The notes: generated from the sequence alone by a model not told the origin. 64,000 bases of DNA from JAOUJD01 sp963726405 (GCA_963726405.1 CAVSCF010000005.1:682001-746000); one strand, 5' to 3'. Positions 52,366 to 62,238 are shown, counted from the stretch's first letter. Translations and numbers: made by a program.

Positions 52366-53334
52366 CTATTTCTTCAGTCCGAGCGATTCCATGATCGCCG
52401 TGACGCGGCGGATGTCTTCCTCGAGGAAGGTCTTGAACTGGTCGCCCGCAAGGAACCACGGGGCCCAGCCCATCTTCTTCAGGGTCTCCTTCCACGCGGG
52501 CGTTTCGGTCGCCGCCTGGACGAGTTTCACCAGCCCGTCGCGCTGCGCGGGCGTGAGGCCCGGCGCACCGAAGATGCCGCGCCAGTTGCCGAGCACCACA
52601 TCGATGCCCTGCTCCTTCAGCGACTTGATCCCTTCCTCCCCCGTCGGTCCTGACACCGCCAGGCCGCGCATCCGGCCCGCCTTGATCTGTTCCGCGTACT
52701 CGCCGAGCCCCGATACGCCTGCGGTCACGTGGCCGCCGACGATGGCCGCGATCGAGTCGCCACCGCCCTTGAACGGCACGTAGTTGATCTTCGTGACGTC
52801 TGCCCCGACCGCCTTGGCGATCATGCCCACGAGGATGTGATCGGTGCCGCCCGCGGATCCCCCGCCCCACGACACGGAGCCCGGGTTCGCCTTGAACGCC
52901 TTCACGAGGTCGTCCATCGTCTTGTGCGGAGAGTTGGCCGGCACGACGATCACCTCGTACTCGCTGGTCAGGCGGGCGACCGGCGTGACCATCGACAGGT
53001 CAACCGGGGACTTGTTCAGGATGATGCCGCCCACCATGACGAGCCCGCCGATCATCACGGCATTCGGATCGCCCTTCGCGCTGTTGACGAACTGCGCGAG
53101 GCCCGGCGTGCCGGCCGCACCCCCCTTGTTCTCGAACGACACCGCCTGCACCAGCTTCGCGCTTTGCATGGCGGCCGCGAGCTGGCGGCCGGTCTGGTCC
53201 CATCCGCCGCCCGGGTTGGCGGGAATCATCATCTTCAGCGTGCCGACCTGCTGGGCATAGGCCGGCGTCAGCAGGCCGAACGGCGCGGCCGCAAAGGTGG
53301 CCGCAACGGCGGCGGAAAATTCTCGGCGTTTCAT
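52366..53334 (-). CDS. TctC/Bug-type periplasmic solute receptor
   Basis: Periplasmic binding protein of 322 residues, Bug superfamily. Start ATG 53334 has a good GGAGGAGA ribosome site; the N-terminus MKRREFSAAVAATFAAAPFG contains an RR pair in a Tat-like signal. Motifs are IPANPGGGWDQTGRQLAAAM, VSWGGGSAGGTDHILVGMIA and VTAGVSGLGEYAEQIKAGRM. The ligand is a carboxylate in most relatives. It leads the tctCBA operon. Confidence 0.93.
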   Translation of the reverse strand: MKRREFSAAVAATFAAAPFGLLTPAYAQQVGTLKMMIPANPGGGWDQTGRQLAAAMQSAKLVQAVSFENKGGAAGTPGLAQFVNSAKGDPNAVMIGGLVMVGGIILNKSPVDLSMVTPVARLTSEYEVIVVPANSPHKTMDDLVKAFKANPGSVSWGGGSAGGTDHILVGMIAKAVGADVTKINYVPFKGGGDSIAAIVGGHVTAGVSGLGEYAEQIKAGRMRGLAVSGPTGEEGIKSLKEQGIDVVLGNWRGIFGAPGLTPAQRDGLVKLVQAATETPAWKETLKKMGWAPWFLAGDQFKTFLEEDIRRVTAIMESLGLKK

Positions 53335-53450
53335 GGGTGTCTCCTCCAATCGATGCAGGTTCGATGGACGGGAGCATACCTAGGACCGGCCGACGAGGCA
53401 CCTTCGGCCAGGGCTGTCGCCCGGCCGCAGGACCGTGCGCGCACCGCTGT

Positions 53451-54621
53451 CTAATCCGCCCGCAGCGCGTCGACGATCTTCATCCGGCTCGCCTTGATGG
53501 CGGGCAGGAAGCCTCCGACGAATCCCATCAGCAGGGCGAAGGCCAGCGACAGCACTACGATGCGTGGGGTCAGCGTGAACGAGAACGCGAGTTCGGAGAA
53601 CGACTGGAAGTTGGTCGTCGACACGGTGATGGCCGTGAGGAAACTCGCGGCGAGCAGTCCTGCGAGGCCTCCGACCAGGGCCAGCAGCAGCGACTCTCCA
53701 AGGAACGCCGCGAGGATGGAGCTGCGCTGAAAGCCAAGCGCCCGCAGCGTGCCGATCTCGCCGGTGCGGGTGGCCACCGCCGCGTACATGGTGATGGTCG
53801 CGCCGATCATCGCGCCGAGCGAGAAGATCACCGACAAGGCCATGCCAAGGAGCGTGATGAAGGTCGACAGGCCGGCCGACTGGTCTTCGTAGAACCGGGT
53901 CTCGCGTTTCATGTCGACCTTCAGCCGCGGATCCTCGTCGAGCCGGGCCTTCATGGGATCGAACGAGCCCGGCGTCGCCAGCCGCGCGATAACCGAGGAA
54001 TAGCCGACGCGCCGGAACGCCTGCATCATCTGGTCGACGTCTCCCCAGATCTCCGAATCGAAACCGGTCCGGCCGGCGTCGAACACGCCCACCACCGTCC
54101 ACGCGCGGCCGGCGAACGACAACTGCTGGCCGAGCTCGACGCCTGCGAACCCGCGCGCGACCGAAGCCGCCAACGATGATCTCGGACGAACCGGAGCGGA
54201 ACATCCGGCCCTGCACGACTTTCACCTGCGGCCTCAGCACCTTGCCCATCTCCGGCACGCCCCGGACGACGACGTTGCTGCGCTTGTTCGGCTGGTCGAT
54301 CTTCGGCAGGGAGTTCAGCACCACGACCTCTTTCGAGACCAGCGCGCGGCCGTCGGGGCCCCGCGCGACCTCGGGCGCGGTCTCGATCAGTGCAGCCTGG
54401 TCCCGCAGGATTCCGCTCTGGATCTCCGTCTGGCTGCCCTGCCTGATCACTACGACGTTGTCGAACGACCCCGTGGACACCAGCGTGGTCTTCAACCCGG
54501 CATCGAGCATCAGCACCGCGGCGAAGACGAACACGACGAGGGCCATGCCCCCCGCGGTCAGCGCGGTCGTCAGCTTGCGGACCCAAAGATTGCGCGCCAC
54601 GTAGCTGAGGGGAATCCGCAT
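53451..54621 (-). pseudogene. FtsX-like ABC permease, one frameshift
   Basis: Permease of a MacB/DevC-type exporter, about 389 residues. The first frame from ATG 54621 gives MRIPLSYVARNLWVRKLTTA (membrane helix at about 18-40) and holds to SSEIIVGG. The second frame continues SVARGFAGVELGQQLSFAGR through the three C-terminal helices to ASRMKIVDALRAD, ending at 53451. One surplus base at about 54168 separates them. Both halves are well conserved. It is 6 bp downstream of the second permease. Confidence 0.85.
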
Positions 54622-54626
54622 CGCCG

Positions 54627-55784
54627 CTACGCCACGTGCCGAAGGCCGTCGACGATCCGGATCCGCCCGGCGCGAAACGCCGGCACGATGCCGGCCACGA
54701 CGCCGACGACCAGCGCACAGGCGGCCTGAAGGTAGAAGGTCTGCGGCACGAGCGGCATCTTGGCGAACACGCTGATCGTTGCCGCATGGAAGACCTGCAC
54801 CACCGGCGGCGTCAGCAGCATGCCGATGGCGCCGCCGAGCGCCGCGAGCAGCATCGCCTCGGCGAGGATCAGGAACCCGACGGTGCGGGGCGGAAAGCCG
54901 AGCGCCTTCAGGGTCGCGTACTCGGACATCCGCTCGCGCGCGGTCATCGCCATCGTGTTCGCCGCCACCGCCATGATGATGAGGATCACGACGTAGCTGA
55001 CCCCCTCGATGGCGACGACGATGGTCTCGATCATCGCGACGAAAGCGAGCGTGAAGGCCTTTTCGGTTTCCGTCAGCGTTTCCGCCAGCGAGTTCTTGAA
55101 CTCCGCGTCGATGGCGCGCGAGATGTCGGCCGCGGCCGAACTGTCGGCGATGCTGACGACGAACACGCCCGCCTGGTCGGCGCGCCGCGGGAAGACCTTC
55201 TTGATCTGTTCGTTCAGGTAGTCGAAGTGAAAGTACATCTGCCGCGTGATGGTCGTTTCGTCCTTCGCGTCGTAGATGGCGCGCACGACGAATTCCCAGT
55301 CCCCGGGGTAGATGGAGCTCTTCAGCGGGATGGTGTCGCCGACCTTGAAGCCGTACAGGTCCGCGAGCTGCCGCCCCACGACAGCCCCGCGCCGGTCACG
55401 CAGGAACGCCGCGTATTCATCGGGCTGGAAGATGAACTCCGGGTACATCGGGAAGTACGTCGGGGCGTCCACCGCGAACTGCGCGAAGAAGTTCTTGGGC
55501 TCCTTGTAGATGCCGCCGAACCAGTTCGACACGGACACTCCCGTCACGCCGGGTACCGCCCGGATCTTCTCCCGGTAGTAAACGGGCATCGAGAACGTCA
55601 GGGAGATCGCATTGCGTGCGATCAGGCGGGTGGCCGAGGCGGCGTCCGACCCCGCGTACCAGGCGCGCACCACGGTCTGGAGCAGGCCGAACGCGAGCAC
55701 GGCGATCACGAGCCCGACGATCGTCAGCGTCGAGCGCAGCTTCGCGCGGAAGACGTTGCGGGCAACGAGCTTGAAGAAGAACAT
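54627..55784 (-). CDS. FtsX-like ABC transporter permease
   Basis: Inner-membrane permease of 385 residues with one N-terminal helix, a large periplasmic domain (about 45-260) and three C-terminal helices (VVILIIMAVAANTMAMTARE, LILAEAMLLAALGGAIGMLL). RERMSEYATLKALGFPPRTV is the FtsX-domain coupling region. ATG 55784 overlaps the ATPase stop (ATGA); a TTG at 55787 is less likely. It belongs to the exporter with the ATPase, the other permease and the HlyD protein. Confidence 0.92.
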   Translation of the reverse strand: MFFFKLVARNVFRAKLRSTLTIVGLVIAVLAFGLLQTVVRAWYAGSDAASATRLIARNAISLTFSMPVYYREKIRAVPGVTGVSVSNWFGGIYKEPKNFFAQFAVDAPTYFPMYPEFIFQPDEYAAFLRDRRGAVVGRQLADLYGFKVGDTIPLKSSIYPGDWEFVVRAIYDAKDETTITRQMYFHFDYLNEQIKKVFPRRADQAGVFVVSIADSSAAADISRAIDAEFKNSLAETLTETEKAFTLAFVAMIETIVVAIEGVSYVVILIIMAVAANTMAMTARERMSEYATLKALGFPPRTVGFLILAEAMLLAALGGAIGMLLTPPVVQVFHAATISVFAKMPLVPQTFYLQAACALVVGVVAGIVPAFRAGRIRIVDGLRHVA

Positions 55785-56503
55785 CAATGTTCCGGCGCCG
55801 TGTCGGTCAACTGACCCTTGTCGAGATAGATCAGGTGGTGGGCGGCCTCGGCCGCGCGCGGATCGTGGGTGACCATCACGATCGACTTGCCGAGTTCGAC
55901 GTTCAGGCGGTCGAGCAGCTTCAGGATGTCGGCGGCGGACTGCCGGTCAAGGTCTCCCGTCGGCTCGTCGGCGATCACCAGCAGAGGATCGGTGACGAGC
56001 GCGCGGGCGATCGCAACGCGCTGCTGCTGGCCGCCCGACAGTTCGTTCGGATAGTGCCGCGTGCGCTCGCCGAGGCCGACCATGTCGAGCAGGAGTTCGA
56101 CGCGCTCGCGGCGCTCGGCGCGCGACAGGTCGGTCAGCTGCAGCGGCAACTCGACGTTCTCGAAGGCCGTCAGCACCGGCATCAGGTTGTAGAACTGGAA
56201 TACGAAACCGACGCTGCGGGCGCGCCAGTCGGCCAGTTCGGAGTCGCCGAAGAGCGTGATGTCCTCGCCCGCAATGGCGATGCGCCCGGCGTCCGGCTTG
56301 TCGATGCCGGCAATGAGGTTGAGCAGCGTGCTCTTGCCCGAACCGGACGGGCCCATCAGGGCCACGAAGTCGCCTTCGCGAATCGTCAGGTTGATATCGG
56401 TGAGGACGGGGACGACCTGGTCGCCGCGAACGTATGCCTTGCTGAGGCCCACGATCTCGACCAGCAGCGGCCGTTCGCCCGCCTGCCGCGGCGTCGCTTC
56501 CAT
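55784..56503 (-). CDS. MacB/LolD-type ABC exporter ATPase
   Basis: ATPase of 239 residues. Walker A GPSGSGKSTLLNLIAGI, Q-loop FVFQFYNLMPVLTAFENVEL, signature ELSGGQQQRVAIARALV, Walker B LLVIADEPTGDLDRQ, and the switch H in VMVTHDP are all intact. It powers the two FtsX-type permeases and is coupled to the downstream permease. Substrates of such systems include peptides, lipoproteins and siderophores; none can be set here. Confidence 0.95.
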   Translation of the reverse strand: MEATPRQAGERPLLVEIVGLSKAYVRGDQVVPVLTDINLTIREGDFVALMGPSGSGKSTLLNLIAGIDKPDAGRIAIAGEDITLFGDSELADWRARSVGFVFQFYNLMPVLTAFENVELPLQLTDLSRAERRERVELLLDMVGLGERTRHYPNELSGGQQQRVAIARALVTDPLLVIADEPTGDLDRQSAADILKLLDRLNVELGKSIVMVTHDPRAAEAAHHLIYLDKGQLTDTAPEH

Positions 56504-56505
56504 GC

Positions 56506-57759
56506 CTACTTCTTGGCCTGTACCACCGGCGCGCCGTCGGCCAGCCGGTCGGGAGGCGCGGACACGACGCGCGTGCCCGGGCTCAGGTCGACCCGGACCA
56601 GGTCGCCCACCTTCGCGCCCACCGACACCGGCTGCGCCTTCACGCGTTCGTCGCCCGTCTTGTCGTCCCGCGTGACCACGAACACGACGTCGCCGCCATT
56701 GCGCCTGACCACGGCGTCGGCCCGCACGGCGGGAACCGGCTTGCGCTCCTCCGGCGTCAGCGCACGCGACAGGAAGGCGATCTTCGCGCTCATGTCCGGC
56801 AGCACGCGGGGGTCGCGTTCGACGAAGGACACCTTGACCAGCAAGGTGGCCTTGCTGCGATCGACGGTCGGCACGATCCGGCTCACCTGGCCGAGCAGGC
56901 GGAGATCGGGGAAGGCGTCGAGCTGGATCTCGGCCGGTTGCCCGACCGTGATCTTCGCAATCGACGACTCCGACACATCGGCCTCCACCTCGAGCGTCTC
57001 CATGTCCGCCATCGTGACCACCGCGCCGGTCGTGCCGGACGCGGACGAGAACGGCGTGACGATGTCGCCGACGTTTGCGCTCTTCGTCAGCACGATGCCG
57101 GTGAACGGCGCCCGGATCAGCGTCTGGTCGAATGTGACCCCGGCCACGCGGGCGTTCGCCTCGGCCACGCCGACCTGGGCCTTCAGGCTATCGATCGCCG
57201 CGCGGGCCTTGTTGTAACGGGCCTCGGCGGTGTCGAGAGCCGATCCGGATATGAACTTCTGGCCGGCCAGGTCGCGCGCGCGGTTCAATGCCGCGGCCGC
57301 TTCGTCGAGTTCCGCCTGCCCCTGGGCGACATTGGCGCGTGCGGCCTGCGTCTGCGCGAGCGCCTGTTCGCGCTGCGCGGCAACGTCGCGGTTCTCGAGG
57401 CGGGCGATCACCTCGCCCTCCTTGACCATCTGGCCCTCCTGCACGCCAAGCCACTCGAGGCGGCCGGTTCCCTTGGAGGACACCGAGGCACGCCGCGCCG
57501 CGACGACGCGGCCGGTCGCATTCAGCACCGCCACCGCGGCCGACGGATAGGCCGCCGCGACCGTGGCGACCTCGACCGGCAAGGCCGCTGTGCGAGTGCG
57601 TATGGCAACGGCTGCCCCGGCCACGAGAACGAGCACGATCAGCCATGCCCACCAGCGTTTCCAGAGCGGCCGCCGCCGTCGAGGCGCCGTCGCGCTGCGG
57701 TCGATCGCAAGTCGGGACAGCGACGGTGCGGAGCTGCTGCTGGAGGGCTGGTCCACCAT
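56506..57759 (-). CDS. HlyD/MacA-type periplasmic adaptor
   Basis: Membrane-fusion protein of 417 residues. One N-terminal membrane helix (WAWLIVLVLVAGAAVAI, about 35-55) precedes the barrel-sandwich and alpha-hairpin. GTGRLEWLGVQEGQMVKEGE and AQGQAELDEAAAALNRARDL form the lipoyl and coiled-coil parts, and IRAPFTGIVLTKSANVGDIV is the return strand. It is the first gene of the four-gene exporter and starts 66 bp before the mnmE stop. Confidence 0.93.
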   Translation of the reverse strand: MVDQPSSSSSAPSLSRLAIDRSATAPRRRRPLWKRWWAWLIVLVLVAGAAVAIRTRTAALPVEVATVAAAYPSAAVAVLNATGRVVAARRASVSSKGTGRLEWLGVQEGQMVKEGEVIARLENRDVAAQREQALAQTQAARANVAQGQAELDEAAAALNRARDLAGQKFISGSALDTAEARYNKARAAIDSLKAQVGVAEANARVAGVTFDQTLIRAPFTGIVLTKSANVGDIVTPFSSASGTTGAVVTMADMETLEVEADVSESSIAKITVGQPAEIQLDAFPDLRLLGQVSRIVPTVDRSKATLLVKVSFVERDPRVLPDMSAKIAFLSRALTPEERKPVPAVRADAVVRRNGGDVVFVVTRDDKTGDERVKAQPVSVGAKVGDLVRVDLSPGTRVVSAPPDRLADGAPVVQAKK

Positions 57760-57825
57760 GGGAAATCCGGGAGAGGGAGCAGCGCAATGCTATCGGATGC
57801 GCAGTCGACACTCCGCCGCTTGCGC

Positions 57826-59196
57826 TTACTTGCCGATGCAGAAGCGGCTGAAGATCGCGCCGAGCAGATCGTCGGCGGTGAACTCGCCGGTGATCTCGCT
57901 CAGTGCATTGCCGGCCAGGCGCAGTTCTTCGGCGAACAGATCCAGCGCGCTGTCGCGCTGTGCAGCGTGCTCGGCGGCGGACGCGAGGTGCAGTCGTGCG
58001 CGTTGCAGCGCCTCGACGTGACGCGCGCGGGCGAGGATCAGCGTCTCACCCGTCGTGTCGCGCTCCCAGCCGGCGATGCGCTTCAGCTCGCCGCGCAGCA
58101 GATCCACGCCGGCTCCCGTTTTCGCCGACAGCCACACGCGGTTGGCGTCCACGTTCGGCCCCTGCCCGGCCAGGTCGATCTTGTTGAGTACGGTGAGCAC
58201 AGGCACCCCGCGTCCGACGCGCGCGTGCACCTGCTGCATCACGTCCTCGTCGCGGTCCGGGTGGACGCTGTCGACGAGGTGCAGCACGGCGTCAGCGCGT
58301 TCCAGTTCTCCGAGCGTGCGTTCGATGCCGAGTTTCTCGACTTCGTCCGCGGTGGCCCGCAGGCCCGCCGTGTCGATGATGTTGAGCGGGATCCCGTCGA
58401 CGCTGATCGTCCGTGCGATCCGGTCGCGCGTGGTCCCGGGCACGGCGGTCACGATCGCCACCTCCTCCCCGGCCAGAGCGTTCAGCAGACTCGACTTGCC
58501 GACGTTCGGCGCGCCGACGAGGACCACGTCGAGGCCGTCGCGCAGCACCGCACCCTGCCTCGACTGCGCCAGCAGCCGCTCGAGGTCGCTCTTCAGACGC
58601 TGCAGGCGGCCCGCCGCATCGGCCTTCTGCAGGAAGTCGATCTCCTCCTCGGGGAAATCGAGCGTGGCCTCGACGAGCATGCGCAACTCGACGAGGACAT
58701 CGTGCAGCGCGTGCACGCGGCGCGAGAACTCGCCGGCGAGCGAACGCACCGCACTGCGCGCGGCGAGTTCCGTGGACGCGTCGATCAGGTCGGCCACGGC
58801 TTCGGCCTGCGCCAGGTCGAGGCGATCGTTCAGGAACGCGCGCTCGGTGAACTCGCCCGGCTGCGCGATGCGCAGGCCGATCGCGCGTCCCGCCTCCAGG
58901 CACCGCTCGACGATCAGGCGCAGCACCACCGGTCCGCCATGCCCCTGCAGTTCGAGCACGTTCTCGCCGGTGTACGAATGCGGGGCGGGGAACAGGAGCG
59001 CGATGCCATCGTCGATCGCCGACCCATCGGCGCCAAGGAAGGGCGCATGCAGGGCCACCCGCGGCATCAGCTGCCCGGCCTTCGGTCCGAGCAGCGCGGC
59101 GATCACGGGGGCGATATCGCCGCCCGAGACGCGGACGATGCCGATGCCGCCGCGGCCGGGAGCGGTGGCAATGGCGACGATGGGTTCAGCAGCCAT
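57826..59196 (-). CDS. mnmE: MnmE (TrmE), tRNA-modification GTPase
   Basis: GTPase partner of MnmG for U34 modification (456 residues from ATG 59196). G1 motif GAPNVGKSSLLNALAG, G3 DTAGL, and G4 NKID are present, and the C-terminal CIGK with the catalytic Cys closes the protein. The N-terminal tetrahydrofolate-binding region begins EPIVAIATAPGRGGIGIVRV. An earlier ATG at 59217 is less conserved. It stands at the end of the rpmH-rnpA-yidD-yidC-mnmE segment. Confidence 0.96.
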   Translation of the reverse strand: MAAEPIVAIATAPGRGGIGIVRVSGGDIAPVIAALLGPKAGQLMPRVALHAPFLGADGSAIDDGIALLFPAPHSYTGENVLELQGHGGPVVLRLIVERCLEAGRAIGLRIAQPGEFTERAFLNDRLDLAQAEAVADLIDASTELAARSAVRSLAGEFSRRVHALHDVLVELRMLVEATLDFPEEEIDFLQKADAAGRLQRLKSDLERLLAQSRQGAVLRDGLDVVLVGAPNVGKSSLLNALAGEEVAIVTAVPGTTRDRIARTISVDGIPLNIIDTAGLRATADEVEKLGIERTLGELERADAVLHLVDSVHPDRDEDVMQQVHARVGRGVPVLTVLNKIDLAGQGPNVDANRVWLSAKTGAGVDLLRGELKRIAGWERDTTGETLILARARHVEALQRARLHLASAAEHAAQRDSALDLFAEELRLAGNALSEITGEFTADDLLGAIFSRFCIGK

Positions 59197-59293
59197 GCGA
59201 CGAGTGTACGGTTCCATCGCGGAAGACCCTGAGCGCGGCGCGGGCCCTTTTGCGGCACTCTTCGTCTCTCACGCCGCCCAGGAGAACCTTGCC

Positions 59294-59602
59294 GTGTCCG
59301 GCCCCGAAGACAACGACCCGCTCGTGCGCTACGGCGCACCGCTGGCCGCCGTGCTGATCGCGGTGGTCGTGTCGATCATGATCGCGGCGATGCTGGCCGG
59401 ATTGCTCGAAGGTGACTACTCGACGCGCGCGCTGGTCTACACGGGCCTGGTCCTGTGGGTGCTTGTCGGTGCGGTGGTGATGTTCATCCTGGCGCATCGG
59501 TCGGAAGGCGGCCGCCTGTCGCCGGGCCGCGTGCTGCTGTGGACCGCCACCATCTGGCTGTGGCCGGTGTTCGCCCTGCTCGCCCGGCAGGGTCGCCAAT
59601 GA
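59294..59602 (+). CDS. Small membrane protein between mnmE and yidC, opposite strand
   Basis: Protein of 102 residues, family not recognised. GTG 59294 has AGGAG about 10 bp upstream and gives MSGPEDNDPLVRYGAPLAAV. Three hydrophobic stretches follow (LAAVLIAVVVSIMIAAMLAG, ALVYTGLVLWVLVGAVVMFI, LLWTATIWLWPVFALLA). An ATG at 59195 in frame gives a longer form with a less usual N-terminus. It is the only plus-strand gene among the minus-strand origin genes and is convergent with yidC. Confidence 0.65.
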   Translation: MSGPEDNDPLVRYGAPLAAVLIAVVVSIMIAAMLAGLLEGDYSTRALVYTGLVLWVLVGAVVMFILAHRSEGGRLSPGRVLLWTATIWLWPVFALLARQGRQ

Positions 59603-59638
59603 AAACGGGCCGCGGCTGGTGACAGCGCGGCCCGTTGT
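59602..59638. terminator. Terminator between the small membrane gene and yidC
   Basis: ACGGGCCGCG (59605-59614) pairs with CGCGGCCCGT (59626-59635) around an 11-base loop. The minus-strand product runs into TTTTC, favouring yidC; on the plus strand the U-tract is weak. It lies between the two convergent stops. Confidence 0.7.
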
Positions 59639-59658
59639 CTCCCTCGGCACCGTCCGGA

Positions 59659-61419
59659 TCAGCCCGGCTTCTTCGCCTTCGCGATCTGCTTCGTGACGTA
59701 CCACTGCTGCGCGATCGACAGGATGTTGTTGGTCAGCCAGTACAGCACCAGGCCGGCCGGGAAGAAGAAGAACATCACGCCGAAGATCAGCGGCATGAAC
59801 ATCATCACCTTGGCCTGAACCGGATCGGGCGGAGTCGGGTTGAGCTTGTACTGGATCCACATGGTGGCCATCATCAGCGCGGGCAGGATGAACCATGCGT
59901 CGGGCGTGGCGAGGTCCTGCACCCAGAGTATCCAGGGCGCATTGCGCATCTCGACGCTGGCGAGCAGCACCCAGTAGAGCGAAATGAACACCGGGATCTG
60001 CACGAGGATCGGCAGGCAGCCGCCGAGCGGATTGATCTTCTCGTTGCGATAGAGCTCCATCATGGCGGTGTTCAGCTTCTGCTTGTCGTCGCCGTACTGC
60101 TCGCGCAGCTTGGTCAGGCGCGGCGTGACTTCCTTCATCTTCGCCATCGACTTGTAGCTGGCCGCGGACAGCGGATAGAACGCGGCCTTGATGAGCACGG
60201 TCAGCAGGACGATCGCCCAGCCCCAGTTGCCGACGATGCGGTGCAGGAACTCGAGCAGCCAGTAGATCGGCTTGGCGAGGAAGGTCAGCCATCCGTAGTC
60301 GACCACGAGGTCGAGGCCCGGGGCGAGCTTCGCGAGGACGTTCTGGTCCTGCGGCCCGATGTAAAGGGTCGACTGCTCGCTCGCCGCGGCGCCCGGCGCA
60401 ACGGTGCCAAGCGGCAGCAGGGTGCCGATGGAGTACAGGTTCTTGTCCACGCCGCGCGCGTAGAACTGGCGCTCGCCCTTCTGCGGAACCCAGGCGGTGA
60501 CGAAATAGTGCTGGATCATGCCGATCCAGCCGTTGTCGGCCTGCTTGGGCAGTTCCGGCTTGTTCTTCTCGATCGCGGAGAACTCGATCTTCTTGAACTT
60601 CTCCTGCTCCGTGTAGACGACCGGCCCGGTGTACGTGTAGTAGAGCGACGACTCGCCCTCGGGCTTGTTGCCGTCGCGCAGGATCTGCAGGTACACCGAC
60701 GGCGTGACGGGCGCATCACCGATGTTCGCCACTTCGTGCGCGACATCGATGTCGTAGCGGCCGCGATGGAAGGTGTAGGTCTTCGTCACCCGCACGCCGC
60801 CGCTTTCCGACACGAAGCTGACCGGGAGACTGTCCTGTCCGGCCGCGAGTTCACGCGGGCCGTCGACCGGCGTGAATGCCGTGCGGTGATTGGGGAAAGC
60901 TCCGCCCACGACGCCGGTCTGGGCGACGTACACCCGTGACGGACTCACCTCGAGCAGCGCGGTATGCCGATTCGCGTCGTGCTTCTTGCCCGTGACCAGT
61001 CCGAGCAGGCCGCTTGCCGTCCAGTCCGGCGCCACCTTCTCCTTCAGCAATTCGGCGTGGGACACCACCGCGCCCTCGGGATCGATCGACACCTTGAGCA
61101 GATCGGTCTGGATCACCACCGGCGGCGCCTTCGCGGCTGTCGCGACCGCCGGTCCTTGCGCAGGGACGGCGGCTGGCGCCGCTGCGGAACTGGTGGCGCT
61201 CGGCACGGCAGCGGCAGGAACGCCGCCTGGCGCCGTGCTGGCGGCCGACGGCGGCGCGGCCGTCTTCGATGCGTCGGCCGGTGCCGTCACCGGGGGAGGC
61301 GTCGGCGTGGTGCCGAACATCGACGGCTTCCCGGTGTAGACGAGCCACCGGTCCCAGAGGAGAAACAGGGACATGCCGAAGAAGACCCACAACACGGTGC
61401 GCTGAAAATCTGTGCCCAT
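59659..61419 (-). CDS. yidC: YidC, membrane protein insertase
   Basis: Inner-membrane insertase of 586 residues from ATG 61419. N-terminal helix (FQRTVLWVFFGMSLFLLWDR), an Ala/Pro-rich stretch (about 40-110), the large periplasmic beta domain, then five C-terminal helices (WGWAIVLLTVLIKAAFYPLS, PVFISLYWVLLASVEMRNAP and others). It inserts subunits such as AtpE, whose gene is in this window. Preceded by yidD by 14 bp. Confidence 0.97.
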   Translation of the reverse strand: MGTDFQRTVLWVFFGMSLFLLWDRWLVYTGKPSMFGTTPTPPPVTAPADASKTAAPPSAASTAPGGVPAAAVPSATSSAAAPAAVPAQGPAVATAAKAPPVVIQTDLLKVSIDPEGAVVSHAELLKEKVAPDWTASGLLGLVTGKKHDANRHTALLEVSPSRVYVAQTGVVGGAFPNHRTAFTPVDGPRELAAGQDSLPVSFVSESGGVRVTKTYTFHRGRYDIDVAHEVANIGDAPVTPSVYLQILRDGNKPEGESSLYYTYTGPVVYTEQEKFKKIEFSAIEKNKPELPKQADNGWIGMIQHYFVTAWVPQKGERQFYARGVDKNLYSIGTLLPLGTVAPGAAASEQSTLYIGPQDQNVLAKLAPGLDLVVDYGWLTFLAKPIYWLLEFLHRIVGNWGWAIVLLTVLIKAAFYPLSAASYKSMAKMKEVTPRLTKLREQYGDDKQKLNTAMMELYRNEKINPLGGCLPILVQIPVFISLYWVLLASVEMRNAPWILWVQDLATPDAWFILPALMMATMWIQYKLNPTPPDPVQAKVMMFMPLIFGVMFFFFPAGLVLYWLTNNILSIAQQWYVTKQIAKAKKPG

Positions 61420-61433
61420 CGGGTGCTCGATTC

Positions 61434-61727
61434 CTACTGCGATTTCAATTGATCGGTGAACGCGCGGGTGCTGTGTGCGTGTTCGTCCTGACACCAGCAG
61501 CGCAGGCGAAACCGGGCCGGGACCGGATCCACCCCGCCGCGTCCATGGGGATGGCAGCGCGCCAGTCGCGTGACCATCATCCAGCTGCCCTTCAGCGCGC
61601 CGTGAGTCTCGATGGCCTCACGCGAGTATTCGGAACAGGTCGGCCAATAGCGACAGGCGCCGCCGACCCAGGGCGACACGAGGTACTGATAGGCCTGAAT
61701 CAGCGCCAGCAGAAGACGCTTGATCAT
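61434..61727 (-). CDS. yidD: YidD, membrane protein insertion efficiency factor
   Basis: Small membrane-associated protein of 97 residues. LIQAYQYLVSPWVGGACRYW PTCS is the family signature with three conserved cysteines (GACRYWPTCSEY). The C-terminal tail is longer and charged (FRLRCWCQDEHAHST). ATG 61727 is used; an upstream opening at 61787 is antisense to rnpA only. It lies 19 bp after rnpA. Confidence 0.93.
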   Translation of the reverse strand: MIKRLLLALIQAYQYLVSPWVGGACRYWPTCSEYSREAIETHGALKGSWMMVTRLARCHPHGRGGVDPVPARFRLRCWCQDEHAHSTRAFTDQLKSQ

Positions 61728-61746
61728 TGAGTGATGCCGGGTGCCA

Positions 61747-62238
61747 TCAGGCGTCCGGTCGCGCGAGGTGCCGGCCGAGCCGGTCAAGCAGGTGATCCGC
61801 TTCGTCGCGCAGGGCCCGTCGCCAGGCCGTCAGCGGCGGCTGGGCCTCGGCGGGGCGATCCCGGGAAGTCTTCAGGCGGAAGGCCACATCCAGTCGCAGT
61901 CCGCGTGTAGCGCAGGCAAGATCGAGCGCCGGTGCGGCGTGACGGCTGGCCTCGCGCAGGATCCGCTTCACGAGATTCCGGTCGACGGCGCGACGGGCAT
62001 TGCGCTTACCCACCGTCACGCCGAAACGCACGGTCGGATGTTCGCTGGGCGACCACGCCGCGGTCATCGACAGCCAGTGACGGGCTGCGCGCAGCGACTG
62101 CGGCCGCGGCGCCGCCAGCACGGCGGCAAATTCGGATGGTCGTCGCAGACGCCGGGATGGACCGAAACGGCCGGTCCCGGTCGAGCGCGTCGCACCGGCA
62201 GCACCATGGGGCTCATCGGGAACCGTCCCTGGCGGCAC
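61747..62238 (-). CDS. rnpA: RnpA, ribonuclease P protein subunit
   Basis: Protein cofactor of RNase P, 163 residues if GTG 62238 is the start. The signature VTVGKRNARRAVDRNLVKRI with the RNR core is clear, as is RLRRPSEFAAVLAA near the start. No ATG is in frame upstream; GTG 62238 lies 17 bp after the rpmH stop, the usual spacing. The N-terminus (about 25 residues before the fold) is atypical and the exact start is uncertain. Confidence 0.85.
   Translation of the reverse strand: MPPGTVPDEPHGAAGATRSTGTGRFGPSRRLRRPSEFAAVLAAPRPQSLRAARHWLSMTAAWSPSEHPTVRFGVTVGKRNARRAVDRNLVKRILREASRHAAPALDLACATRGLRLDVAFRLKTSRDRPAEAQPPLTAWRRALRDEADHLLDRLGRHLARPDA

Noticed and set aside
56938..59232. 764-residue plus-strand frame across the HlyD and mnmE genes
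   Set aside because: Antisense shadow; both sense genes are clear families.
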